NCBI RefSeq assembly: GCF_015207245.1
Contig: NZ_JADEXF010000047.1
Coordinates: 1-9,981, forward strand
Direction of reading: 5' to 3'
DNA: 9,981 bases
DNA from: Nostoc cf. edaphicum LEGE 07299
GTDB taxonomy: Bacteria > Cyanobacteriota > Cyanobacteriia > Cyanobacteriales > Nostocaceae
The position numbers were made by a program, and so were the translations under genes. The notes below the pieces were generated by a model, which was given only the letters and a program-made list of their open reading frames with translations, was not told where the DNA came from and did not search any database. This document shows, piece after piece, positions 1 through 6,779 of this stretch; the stretch's first letter is position 1; each line of letters starts with the position of its first letter.

Positions 1-1
1 G

Positions 2-61
2 TTTGCACAGCATTTACGTTCTCTTGGTATCGACCCCGATAATTTACCCAGCAATCCGTAA
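2..61 (+). CDS. C-terminal end of an unidentified gene (partial)
   Basis: The frame is open from the window edge and ends at TAA 59-61, giving a 19-residue tail ending in GIDPDNLPSNP. The hydrophilic Pro/Asn/Asp-rich ending reads like a natural protein C terminus. I cannot name the family from so short a stretch. A competing frame (3-173) is also open for about 56 codons, so the choice of frame is an inference. The gene body lies to the left of the window. Confidence 0.4.
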   Translation, partial: FAQHLRSLGIDPDNLPSNP

Positions 62-204
62 ATTAGGTTTGCTTCCAGCCAAAAAGCGGGAGATTTGCCA
101 CGTAGTTGAAATCTTGTTAGCTTTTATGCTTAAAATTGCACAAGAGGTTTATTTAGCATCTACCAAGAGCTAAAGTTGACCCTTTGCAGGACTAACCCCA
201 AGCA

Positions 205-591
205 ATGCTGACTGAAATTTTGCCTTTCCGTTTTGAGTTAGACACGATCGCGATCGCTGGAGCGAGTTTGTGGTCATTGGCGCTATATCTAGGTTTTTCC
301 AGAGTCAATGAATGGGTAATCGAACAACTCAATCGCTGGTTTAACTTTGCCGAGCGATCGCTCTACACCAGCCAGTCAGAATTTGAAAAGACTCGTAAAG
401 CCAGAGAATCCCAAAATGCTTTCTACGCCTCACTGTTTAGCATTGTGCCTTTTTTGGTAGTCGGCGCTTTATGTAACTGGGGTCTGGAAATTAGTTTAGG
501 CGAAAGTTGGGGAATTAGTACAGGTATATTAGCCTGTATGGGTGCTGGCATTTATGAGCTTGGGCGCAGGGATGGAGAATCTTCAGATTAA
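205..591 (+). CDS. Small conserved-type membrane protein, function unknown
   Basis: A 128-residue protein that I do not recognise as a named family. Three hydrophobic stretches are visible: about residues 13-31 (TIAIAGASLWSLALYLGF), 74-92 (around FSIVPFLVVGALCNWG) and 102-118 (WGISTGILACMGAGIYE). This suggests a small polytopic inner- or thylakoid-membrane protein. Between the first two lies an amphipathic, charged loop (about 35-72) rich in Glu, Arg and Lys, and the tail is hydrophilic (GRRDGESSD). Two HIP1 octamers fall inside the gene, so base composition matches the host. The ATG at 205 has only a weak, distant purine run upstream (AGGA near 188-191). The gene converges on the glycosyltransferase to its right with a 33 bp gap. 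Its reading frame looks genuine; its role is unknown. Confidence 0.75.
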   Translation: MLTEILPFRFELDTIAIAGASLWSLALYLGFSRVNEWVIEQLNRWFNFAERSLYTSQSEFEKTRKARESQNAFYASLFSIVPFLVVGALCNWGLEISLGESWGISTGILACMGAGIYELGRRDGESSD

Positions 592-604
592 GCCAAGGTA
601 AAAA

Positions 605-645
605 TCAGGGAGATGTTGCTCCCATTACTCCCTCATCTCTCCTGA
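605..645. terminator. Stem-loop between convergent genes, possible terminator
   Basis: TCAGG (605-609) plus GAGATG (610-615) can pair with CATCTC (634-639) plus CCTGA (641-645), leaving one bulged T and an 18-base loop. A competing short hairpin, GGGAG (608-612) with CTCCC (619-623), sits in the left arm. The structure covers the end of the minus-strand glycosyltransferase and lies 14 bases past the stop of the plus-strand membrane protein. It could serve both converging genes. There is no strong T-tract, so terminator function is inferred from position and pairing only. Confidence 0.35.
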
Positions 646-2001
646 CTTCTTAATTTCCTCACCAACAATCTGTGCTATCTTCTGGGCTGCACCGCCTTCA
701 CCGCGAATATTACGGAGTTTAGCGCGCATATCATCCAATTTTTCTGGATTCGCCAAAAAGTCTAAAACCATTTCCCCAACTTCTTGCGGTTGAAGTTTAC
801 CCATAAGTTCTGGGACTATCTCTTCTTGTGCCCAGATATTTGGCCATGCTAATAAACCTTTGCGTCTCACAAATCTCAGAAATGACCAATTAATCACCTT
901 AGTAAAGGGCGTACCGACTACTGGCAGATTTGCCAACAATCCAGGTAAACCATCCCAAGAACGCATAGCGTCAAGTTGCTGTGTTGGCAGTAAAACAATC
1001 ATTGGCACTCCTAAAGCACCAAGTTCGGCAGTGTTTGCCCCCACCGTAGTCAAGCAGATACAGCACTGGGATAATAAGTGATATGCAGGGTTTTCTTGCC
1101 ACAGTTCCACAGTTAAGCCCGTTGCAGTTTTGAGCAATGCCTTGCCGTTAGCATCCTCTGGGATAATTAAGGAAGCACCACCAAAGCCAAAGCTTTCACC
1201 AATAGAGTTCTTCTGGGGATCGGCAAAACTAGCTAAAGTTTGTAAATCCAAAGTTGGGGCTAGAGGAATTACAAATCTGGTTTGCGGTCTTTTTGCATGA
1301 ACGTATTCGGCAATAGCTAAAGATAATGGTACTCCTTGGGCTAATTTTGCTGCTTTTGAACCAGGGAGTAAACCAATCAATTCAGTCTTTTGTCCTACCT
1401 TGTGGGTTCGCTCTTGGCGTTCTCGAAGAGTAGCCGTTGACGCATCTATGTCATTAGTCATTTGTCCTTTGTCGTTTGCTAAGGACAAATGACCAATGAC
1501 GAATGACGAATGACTACTAGCTTCTAGCATCAAATCACCGACAACAGTGAATTTCTGAGCATATTTCTGGGGGACACGGGTTGCAACTTCAGGTTTCATG
1601 ATTCCAAAGCGATCGATCCAGTTGTGCCACCTGGCTTCCCATTCGGCGTAAACAACTGTGCGGTATCCGAGCTTTTTGCCTATAATCACTGGAAAAATTT
1701 GATCGCCGCCCAAAAAAACGATAACACCGCGACTTCTCCAATCCCAATTTTCAAATGTTTTGCCCCAAAGCAAAAATTGCCAAAAATGTTCTGCTCCCTG
1801 AACTCTATCTACTTCTGGGTAAGAAAGAGCGATCGCTGCTTCTTTACCACTGGCATTTGAGCAAGGCGATAATACTACAGAAATCCTTACTAAAGAACGG
1901 TCATCCCCTAATTCTTGCCGCAACGCTTTCACTACTGGACGCACCCAGGTTGTTACTTCACCTGGGCCATTTGAAAGGATCAGAATATCTACTTGAGTCA
2001 T
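625..2001 (-). CDS. LpxB-like (lipid-A-disaccharide synthase-related) GT-B glycosyltransferase
   Basis: A 458-residue protein resembling the lipid-A-disaccharide synthase superfamily, which joins an acylated UDP-sugar to a lipid-linked sugar at the inner membrane. The N-terminal Rossmann half opens with VDILILSNGPGEVTTWVRPV (residues 4-23), in place of the GE-SGD loop of classical LpxB. The C-terminal half has the LpxB-like IGLLPGSKAAKL loop (209-220) and the nucleotide-sugar site TTVGANTAELGALGVPMIVL (318-337). The divergent first loop suggests a cyanobacterial relative rather than the housekeeping LpxB, so no symbol is given. Residues about 163-204 do not look like family sequence: they are encoded by a repeat insertion (separate entry) and fall between VVGDLMLEAS and TELIGLLPGS, roughly where the two GT-B domains join. 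The frame stays open. The ATG at 2001-1999 lacks an evident Shine-Dalgarno. Superfamily is fairly sure; substrate is unknown. Confidence 0.8.
   Translation of the reverse strand: MTQVDILILSNGPGEVTTWVRPVVKALRQELGDDRSLVRISVVLSPCSNASGKEAAIALSYPEVDRVQGAEHFWQFLLWGKTFENWDWRSRGVIVFLGGDQIFPVIIGKKLGYRTVVYAEWEARWHNWIDRFGIMKPEVATRVPQKYAQKFTVVGDLMLEASSHSSFVIGHLSLANDKGQMTNDIDASTATLRERQERTHKVGQKTELIGLLPGSKAAKLAQGVPLSLAIAEYVHAKRPQTRFVIPLAPTLDLQTLASFADPQKNSIGESFGFGGASLIIPEDANGKALLKTATGLTVELWQENPAYHLLSQCCICLTTVGANTAELGALGVPMIVLLPTQQLDAMRSWDGLPGLLANLPVVGTPFTKVINWSFLRFVRRKGLLAWPNIWAQEEIVPELMGKLQPQEVGEMVLDFLANPEKLDDMRAKLRNIRGEGGAAQKIAQIVGEEIKKSGEMRE
1390..1515. repeat. Repeat-derived in-frame insert inside the glycosyltransferase gene
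   Basis: Three repeat-like parts are visible. An almost perfect 20-bp inverted repeat (1450-1469 with 1481-1500, one mismatch, 11-base loop) contains the word GTCATTTGTCC. Next to it are four tandem heptamers of form NAATGAC (1487-1514), overlapping its right arm. A third part (about 1405-1443) has CTCTT/AAGAG inverted ends (1411-1415, 1426-1430). Variants of TCATTTGTC and of the third element are familiar as dispersed intergenic repeats of filamentous cyanobacteria. Here they are translated as about 40 hydrophilic residues without breaking the frame. Exact insertion boundaries need an alignment with uninterrupted homologues. Confidence 0.75.
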
Positions 2002-2240
2002 TAGTCAAAAGGCAAATATTACCTAATTCGTTCGTTATGCTATAGGTATATACTGTAGCTTGTTAATGAGATTTGATAACCTCTTTCACATTAATTTTGC
2101 ATAGAATTGGCAGTTATTTAATCGCTAACACTGTCACCTAGATTGCGACTACTGGTTTTCAGCTATATTTAGTTGACATTACCAAATAAGCCAGAGTTTT
2201 TAATTTTAAATACCTCTTTAAGTAGATAAAATTTGATCAT

Positions 2241-2270
2241 TTGATAAAACTGAAGTGTCAGTAATATTAT
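2241..2270 (+). promoter_or_regulatory. Candidate sigma70-type promoter
   Basis: TTGATA (2241-2246) and TATTAT (2265-2270) are separated by 18 bases, and each box matches the consensus at five of six positions. It points toward the hybrid kinase gene and would start a transcript near 2277, upstream of the terminator-like hairpins. In such AT-rich DNA chance matches are common, so this is only a candidate. Confidence 0.35.
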
Positions 2271-2414
2271 CTAATTATCAAGAAAAATATAGCGGTAAAG
2301 TTGATTATTATATTTTCTATAAAATGTATTTTTTGAACTTACCCGATGGTAAGCCTATACGTACTTAGCAATACAGGTCTTTAAAGGATGGTTAGCAAAG
2401 TTTAGGGTATTGAC

Positions 2415-2460
2415 AATCGCAGCTATGGGTAACAATCATAGCTGCGATTATTAATAATTT
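2415..2460 (+). terminator. Strong hairpin followed by AT/T-rich run, terminator or attenuator
   Basis: A perfect 13-bp stem (AATCGCAGCTATG at 2415-2427 with CATAGCTGCGATT at 2437-2449) closes a 9-base loop. It is followed by ATTAATAATTTTTT on the plus strand (2450-2463). The minus-strand side has no matching T run, so the terminator orientation is plus. It lies about 80 bases before the kinase start and ends no known gene. It could therefore end a small RNA or attenuate the kinase transcript. Confidence 0.5.
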
Positions 2461-2463
2461 TTT

Positions 2464-2493
2464 GGGCAATCTAAAATATAGCCCTTTTTTTTT
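2464..2493 (+). terminator. Weak GGGC/GCCC stem with a nine-T tract
   Basis: GGGC (2464-2467) pairs with GCCC (2481-2484), with two more possible inner pairs after a mismatch. The stem is followed immediately by nine T (2485-2493). The stem is short but the T tract is ideal. It lies directly behind the stronger hairpin, so the two may act as tandem terminators or as switching elements in a leader. Confidence 0.4.
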
Positions 2494-2527
2494 GCTTACC
2501 AAACCCATTGTTTAGAGGGTGAACCCT

Positions 2528-4948
2528 GTGATAAAAGGCAACTCCAGCCCATCTGACATCAAAATGTATTCCTCACGAAGTTTACCGATCCGATTTATTA
2601 TTGGCGGTACTACTCTTATTGTGAGTATTTCTGCTTATTTTAGCTATCAAGCTGCTCGTAAAATAACGCTACAAGACTTGAGAGGAAAAGCTTTTTTGGA
2701 GGTACAGAGAGGGGTTGATGAAATTGAGGAGTGGTTACATGTTCGCAAAGTCGAGGTACAAACCCTTGCTCATACTTCAACTGTACGCTCCTTAGACTGG
2801 TCTTTAACAGAACCTTATTTAAAGTCAGAAGTTGAGCGGATCGATGAATTTTTCTTTTTCCTATTAGCTACCCCGGATGGTTCGTATTTTAATACTAAGG
2901 TTGGTCGGTCAAATAAGAATATTAAGGATCGAGACTACTTTCAAAAAGCACTAGCTGGAAAAAGCAACATTTCCGATCCCTTTATCAGCCGTTCCACAGG
3001 TATTCCTTTAATTGCGATCGCCACTCCAATCTGGTCTGATTCTCCTACCAATCGTTCGCCGATTGGGGTTTTCCACGGCAATGTTAAAGTCGATCGCATT
3101 GCTAAGGTGGTCAACTCGTTGCGCTACGGCAAGAACAGCTATGCATTCGCCCTCAATTCCCAAGGAGAAGCGATCGTCCATCCCAACTCAACCTTAATGT
3201 CAACGGTAGAAAAACCTGCACCCAGCCTGCTGAAAATTCCAGATCGCAATTTAAATGCGATCGCGCAGCAGATGGTAAACAAACAACAGGGAATTCAGTT
3301 GATGGAAATTGACGGCACTAAAAAGTATGTTGCTTATGTACCGTTGCGAGAAGCTAATTGGTCTGTAGCTTTGGTAATTCCGCGTCAAAACATTGAATCT
3401 CGGCTACAATTCTTCGATCTGATCGCCCTAATTGTGGGCGGATTGACAGTGACGATGATCGCTGTCTTGTGGCAGGTACAAGCGTTTGAACAAGCTCAAC
3501 TGAAAAAATCTAAAGCAGCGGCTGATACCGCAAACCGCGCTAAGAGCGAATTTTTAGCCAACATGAGCCATGAACTGCGAACGCCCTTGAATGGTATTTT
3601 GGGTTGTGCTCAAATTTTGCTGCGTTCTAAAGGTTTGCCGGAGTCAGAGCAATATCATGTAAACATCATTGAACAGTGTGGCTCTCATCTACTGACTTTA
3701 ATTAATGACATTTTGGATCTTTCCAAAATTGAAGCGCGAAAACTAGAACTGAATCCTCAAGATGTGCATTTTCCGTCTTTTTTACAGGGTATTGTAGAAA
3801 TTTGTCAGATTCGGGCAGAACAAAAAGGCATTTTGTTTGTCTATGAACCCGCAAGTAACTTACCCACAGGGGTTCATGTCGATGTCAAAAGGTTACGTCA
3901 GGTTCTCTTGAATCTGCTGGGAAATGCGATTAAATTTACCGATGAGGGTAAGGTTAGCTTCAAGGTTGAGATAATCGATCGACTTCATGCTGATGGGCAG
4001 ACAGAGAAATATCGCATTCACTTTAGTGTAAAAGACACAGGAATTGGCATAACTCCAACCCAATTGGGCAACATTTTTTTACCATTTGAACAAGTAGGTG
4101 AGAAAAAGCATCAAATAGAAGGGACAGGGCTGGGTTTAGCTATTACTCGGCAGTTGGTGCAGATGATGGGTAGCGATATCCAAGTTAAAAGTGAGATCGG
4201 TCAGGGTAGTACTTTCTGGTTTGAAATTGCGATCGCCCAAGCCAGCGAATGGGTACAATCTGCGATGGCTGTATCCAAGGGACAAATCATTGGCTTTACA
4301 GGTAGACCCCGCACCATCTTGATGGTGGACGATCGCTGGGAGAATCGCACAGTAATTACAAGCTTATTGCAACCATTGGGTTTCAAAGTGGTTGAAGCCA
4401 GTAACGGTAAAGAAGGTTTAGAAAAAGCGATCGCTCTGAAACCAGACCTGGTGATTACAGATTTGCTGATGCCAGAAATGGATGGGTTTGAATTGATTAA
4501 ACACCTGCGTCATACCCCAGATATCCAGGATGTCAAGATTATCGTCTCTTCTGCTAGTGTCTTTGAAGCCGACCAACATCGCAGTCTACAAGCAGGAGGT
4601 GACACCTTTTTGAGTAAACCTGTACAGGCAGATGAATTACTGCATCAATTAGAGTGCCATTTAGGTTTGATATGGATTTACCAGCAGTCTGAGGAACAAC
4701 AAATCAATTCTTCGCCTACAACACTTGATAGTTCACCAGATAAGTTGACTCCTCCTTCCCTCGATATATTGCAAGAACTGATGAATTTAGCCAGTAAGGG
4801 TAACTTCAATGACATTCTCAAATGGGCAGATAAACTAGAGGAAACAGACACGAAATTTGCTCCCTTTGCTAATCAATTGCGGCAGCTAGCTAGGCAGTTT
4901 GATGAAGATTTAATCCTTAAATTTTTGACCGAAAAATTAAAAGATTAA
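2528..4948 (+). CDS. Membrane hybrid histidine kinase: Cache-like sensor, HisKA, HATPase, receiver
   Basis: An 806-residue sensor kinase, numbered from GTG 2528. Order: TM1 about 22-41; extracytoplasmic Cache-like domain about 45-290, with the RDYFQKALAGK and DPFIS segments typical of dCache sensors; TM2 about 296-317; HisKA with MSHELRTPLN, phospho-accepting His348; HATPase with N-box Asn466, G1 DTGIG (503-507) and G2 EGTGLGL (531-537); receiver about 596-713 with acidic pair Asp601/Asp602, phospho-Asp645 and Lys697. A Ser/Thr/Pro-rich linker and a helical tail (about 743-806) without a phosphotransfer His follow. It should sense a periplasmic ligand and pass phosphate His to Asp internally. 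The frame could also begin at GTG 2519, but GAGG (2515-2518) abuts that codon, whereas GTG 2528 has a 9-base spacer; ATG 2564 is a third option. The receiver-kinase gene follows after 110 bp on the same strand, so a shared relay is likely. The ligand is unknown. Confidence 0.93.
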   Translation: MIKGNSSPSDIKMYSSRSLPIRFIIGGTTLIVSISAYFSYQAARKITLQDLRGKAFLEVQRGVDEIEEWLHVRKVEVQTLAHTSTVRSLDWSLTEPYLKSEVERIDEFFFFLLATPDGSYFNTKVGRSNKNIKDRDYFQKALAGKSNISDPFISRSTGIPLIAIATPIWSDSPTNRSPIGVFHGNVKVDRIAKVVNSLRYGKNSYAFALNSQGEAIVHPNSTLMSTVEKPAPSLLKIPDRNLNAIAQQMVNKQQGIQLMEIDGTKKYVAYVPLREANWSVALVIPRQNIESRLQFFDLIALIVGGLTVTMIAVLWQVQAFEQAQLKKSKAAADTANRAKSEFLANMSHELRTPLNGILGCAQILLRSKGLPESEQYHVNIIEQCGSHLLTLINDILDLSKIEARKLELNPQDVHFPSFLQGIVEICQIRAEQKGILFVYEPASNLPTGVHVDVKRLRQVLLNLLGNAIKFTDEGKVSFKVEIIDRLHADGQTEKYRIHFSVKDTGIGITPTQLGNIFLPFEQVGEKKHQIEGTGLGLAITRQLVQMMGSDIQVKSEIGQGSTFWFEIAIAQASEWVQSAMAVSKGQIIGFTGRPRTILMVDDRWENRTVITSLLQPLGFKVVEASNGKEGLEKAIALKPDLVITDLLMPEMDGFELIKHLRHTPDIQDVKIIVSSASVFEADQHRSLQAGGDTFLSKPVQADELLHQLECHLGLIWIYQQSEEQQINSSPTTLDSSPDKLTPPSLDILQELMNLASKGNFNDILKWADKLEETDTKFAPFANQLRQLARQFDEDLILKFLTEKLKD

Positions 4949-5058
4949 TTTTCTTAAATTTATTTATGGGAATTGTAGTGCGTGAATTTTAAATTTGGAG
5001 TGTTCTCCTTTAGCGTATTGCAAAAAAGTAACATGAATCAATATAGGATAGAAATATT

Positions 5059-6360
5059 ATGACAGCAACGATAGGCGATCAAAAAAATTCCCTAAATAGC
5101 GATCCTAGTAGAGGAATTATTTTAGTCGTTGATGATAACCCTGCCAACTTACAAGTTTTATCGAGCTTTTTGGATCAGTCTAGCTTTGAAGTTTGGGCAG
5201 CTCGTAGTGGTGAAAAAGCCATTCAGAGATTAGAAAATGATAATTTACCTGATTTAATCTTGCTTGATATCATGATGCCGGGTATCGATGGGTTTGAAAC
5301 TTGTAAATACTTAAAAAGTGAAAGCAATCCTCGTGTCCGGGATATTCCAATTATTTTTATGACTGCTCTTTCAGATACTGCTGATAAGGTTAAAGGATTG
5401 CGATTAGGAGCAGTAGATTATATTACTAAACCTTTTCAGCATGAAGAGGTCTTAGTGCGAGTAGAGCATCAACTTAAGCTTAAAAATTTGACGAAAACCT
5501 TGATTGACAAAAACACCGAATTACAACAGATTCAAACTCAACTGATTCAAGCAGAAAAGGTCGCAACCTTGGGTCAAATGACAGCAGGAATTGCCCATGA
5601 AGTAAATAATCCCATCAATTTTATCGCTGGCAACTTGAATTTTGTTGAAGAGTATTTCCGAGATGTTGTTAATTTACTTGAACTATATCAAAAGTATCTA
5701 CCTGATCCCCCAACTGAAATTCAAAATGCTATTAAAACAAAAGATATCAATTATTTGTTAAATGATTTATCCAAAATTATTCAATCTATGCAAGTAGGTA
5801 CAGATCGCGTTACAGAAATTGTGTCATCGTTGAATAAGTTCTCTCGACACGGAGAAGCAGGAAAAAAACTGGCTAATCTGCATGAAGGTTTAGAAACTAC
5901 GCTACTCATTCTTGGACATCGACTTAAAGCAAATGCTCATCGTCCAGCAATTAAATTAATCAAGGAATACGGAGAACTACGACTTATTGAGTGCTACCCA
6001 GGCGAACTAAATCAAGTTTTTATGAATTTGATTAGTAATGGGATCGATGCAATTGAAGAAATCAAAAAAAATCAGTATTTTGATGAAAATTTTAGACATA
6101 TTGGTATGATTTGGATTAAAACTGAAGTAATTGGAGAGCGAGTTATTCTCAGAATTGCAGACAATGGCTCAGGAATCAGCGAAGCAAACCGGACAAAGAT
6201 ATTCGATGCTTTCTACACTACAAAAGTCATTGGCAAAGGAACAGGGCTAGGTTTATCTATTGCTTACCAAATTGTAGTTAACAATCATCGCGGTAAGCTA
6301 AGTTGCCATTCAACACAAGGTGAAGGTACAGAGTTTGTGATTGAATTACCTATCCGATAA
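5059..6360 (+). CDS. Soluble response regulator-histidine kinase (REC-HK)
   Basis: A 433-residue cytoplasmic protein with a reversed layout, receiver first. REC about 19-137: IILVVDDNPAN with Asp25/Asp26, phosphorylated Asp70 in LILLDIMMPG, switch Thr102 and Lys124 in YITKPF. A coiled-coil linker (about 138-168) leads to a HisKA-type domain whose H-box reads AHEVNNPINFIAGNL, with His180. This is the NNP variant common in cyanobacterial kinases. HATPase: N-box Asn327 in FMNLISNGIDAI, DNGSG (368-372) and GKGTGLGLS (392-400). There is no membrane segment, sensor domain or DNA-binding output. The receiver probably takes phosphate from a partner, plausibly the hybrid kinase upstream, and so controls the kinase half. 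The start is ATG 5059 with AGGA (5045-5048) ten bases upstream. The gene is more AT-rich than its neighbour and has no HIP1 octamer. Partner and target are inferred or unknown. Confidence 0.92.
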   Translation: MTATIGDQKNSLNSDPSRGIILVVDDNPANLQVLSSFLDQSSFEVWAARSGEKAIQRLENDNLPDLILLDIMMPGIDGFETCKYLKSESNPRVRDIPIIFMTALSDTADKVKGLRLGAVDYITKPFQHEEVLVRVEHQLKLKNLTKTLIDKNTELQQIQTQLIQAEKVATLGQMTAGIAHEVNNPINFIAGNLNFVEEYFRDVVNLLELYQKYLPDPPTEIQNAIKTKDINYLLNDLSKIIQSMQVGTDRVTEIVSSLNKFSRHGEAGKKLANLHEGLETTLLILGHRLKANAHRPAIKLIKEYGELRLIECYPGELNQVFMNLISNGIDAIEEIKKNQYFDENFRHIGMIWIKTEVIGERVILRIADNGSGISEANRTKIFDAFYTTKVIGKGTGLGLSIAYQIVVNNHRGKLSCHSTQGEGTEFVIELPIR

Positions 6361-6410
6361 ATTAGAATCCCAAATCCTACCTAAGTCGGCATTTAGAAAA
6401 TACGATTAAG

Positions 6411-6557
6411 ACAATTTATGGTAGCGTCAGCAGCGGTACGGCTTGGCGATTTTTGAAATTAGAAGGGCAAATATTGAGTATTGATTTGAATGATTATACT
6501 GTTCCGCCAGTGGAAATACTATTGAGAATGTTGGTTTGGATGGTGCGAGAAGGTTAG
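6411..6557 (+). pseudogene. C-terminal stub of a cyanobacterial conserved hypothetical protein
   Basis: Reading from 6411, the frame gives TIYGSVSSGTAWRFLKLEGQ and continues ILSIDLNDY...MLVWMVREG to TAG 6555-6557. This matches from memory the closing 45-50 residues of a roughly 200-residue cyanobacterial conserved family. That family looks nuclease-like and is sometimes labelled restriction-related; its members typically end in SGT-W-FLKLEG, a Val/Leu-Ser/Thr-IDL motif and a hydrophobic helix. Upstream the frame meets TAG at 6363-6365 without the rest of the protein, and there is no start or Shine-Dalgarno. I call it a 5'-truncated remnant. The stub itself is well kept, which suggests a fairly recent loss. 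Family recall is from memory, so the name is left general. Confidence 0.65.
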
Positions 6558-6647
6558 ATATTTTGATCTTTGTGTCTTAGTGTCTGTGCTTAAAACAGGA
6601 TCGCTTCAAAGGTAAGAAAACCTGTACTCTAATACAATACATCTCAA

Positions 6648-6779
6648 TTATGTAAAAATCGAATACTCTAGGGAACGTGGATTATCAATTCTTTTGGAAG
6701 CTTCTAATATTTCAAGCCCGATAATATTTCCATCTTCGATTATTTCCTTACAGATCATCTCGAAGTACAAGCTCAGTCC
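6648..6779 (-). pseudogene. DUF2283-like remnant or micro-ORF
   Basis: On the minus strand, in the same frame as the SDR and directly after its TAA (6782-6780), the sequence stays open for 43 codons to TAA 6650-6648. It includes EIIEDGNIIGLEILEASKRI followed by DNPRSLEYSI. The pattern of an acidic turn, G-N-I-I-G-L-E-I-L and A-S-K-R is characteristic of the C-terminal half of DUF2283 proteins (usually about 65-70 residues, often beside DUF4258 in toxin-antitoxin-like pairs). The N-terminal half (the Y-D-x-x-x-D-x-L-Y strand) is missing or reduced to LSLYFE. An ATG at 6758-6756 could give a 36-residue product but has no clear Shine-Dalgarno. It is most likely a truncated relic fused end to end behind the SDR by a deletion. 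Confidence 0.55.

Larger units (their letters stand above)
2002..2518. other. Long AT-rich intergenic region with candidate leader or small RNA
   Basis: I see no protein-coding frame in these 517 bases. The left part must hold the promoter of the minus-strand glycosyltransferase. The right part carries four potential stem-loops on the plus strand: 2284-2291 with 2309-2316 (AAAATATA/TATATTTT), 2338-2343 with 2348-2353 (CTTACC/GGTAAG, tetraloop), 2415-2427 with 2437-2449, and 2464-2467 with 2481-2484 followed by nine T. The last two look like terminators although no plus-strand protein gene precedes them. Confidence 0.6.
6361..6779. other. Gene-poor stretch made of decayed sequence
   Basis: The 419 bases between the receiver-kinase and the SDR hold no intact gene. 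They contain a plus-strand C-terminal stub (6411-6557) and a minus-strand DUF2283-like remnant (6648-6779). Between them is a word at 6567-6584 (TCTTTGTGTCTTAGTGTC) that resembles a common bacterial intergenic repeat motif. I found no convincing terminator after the kinase gene. Confidence 0.55.

Noticed and set aside
3..173. Open frame of about 56 codons (LHSIYVLLVSTPIIYPAIRK onward) overlapping the first partial gene
   Set aside because: It has no supporting motif, and the overlapping frame ending at 61 gives a more natural hydrophilic C terminus. With only one edge visible I cannot exclude it, but I do not annotate it.
1450..1514. CRISPR-like array from the repeated heptamers
   Set aside because: Units are 7 bp, contiguous and without spacers, next to a long inverted repeat, and there are no cas genes. 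This is a dispersed repeat, not CRISPR.
860..2045. Plus-strand frames at 860-1081, 1624-1860 and 1755-2045
   Set aside because: They lie on the opposite strand of the clear glycosyltransferase and show no protein-family features; they are shadows.
2173..2204. TTGACA at 2173-2178 as a promoter -35
   Set aside because: The best -10-like words lie at 18 (TTTTTA) or 20 bases (TTTAAT) and are poor or badly spaced; the pair at 2241-2270 is better.
3012..4386. Frames at 3012-3197 (+) and 4201-4386 (-)
   Set aside because: They are inside the hybrid kinase with its domains intact in another frame; shadows.
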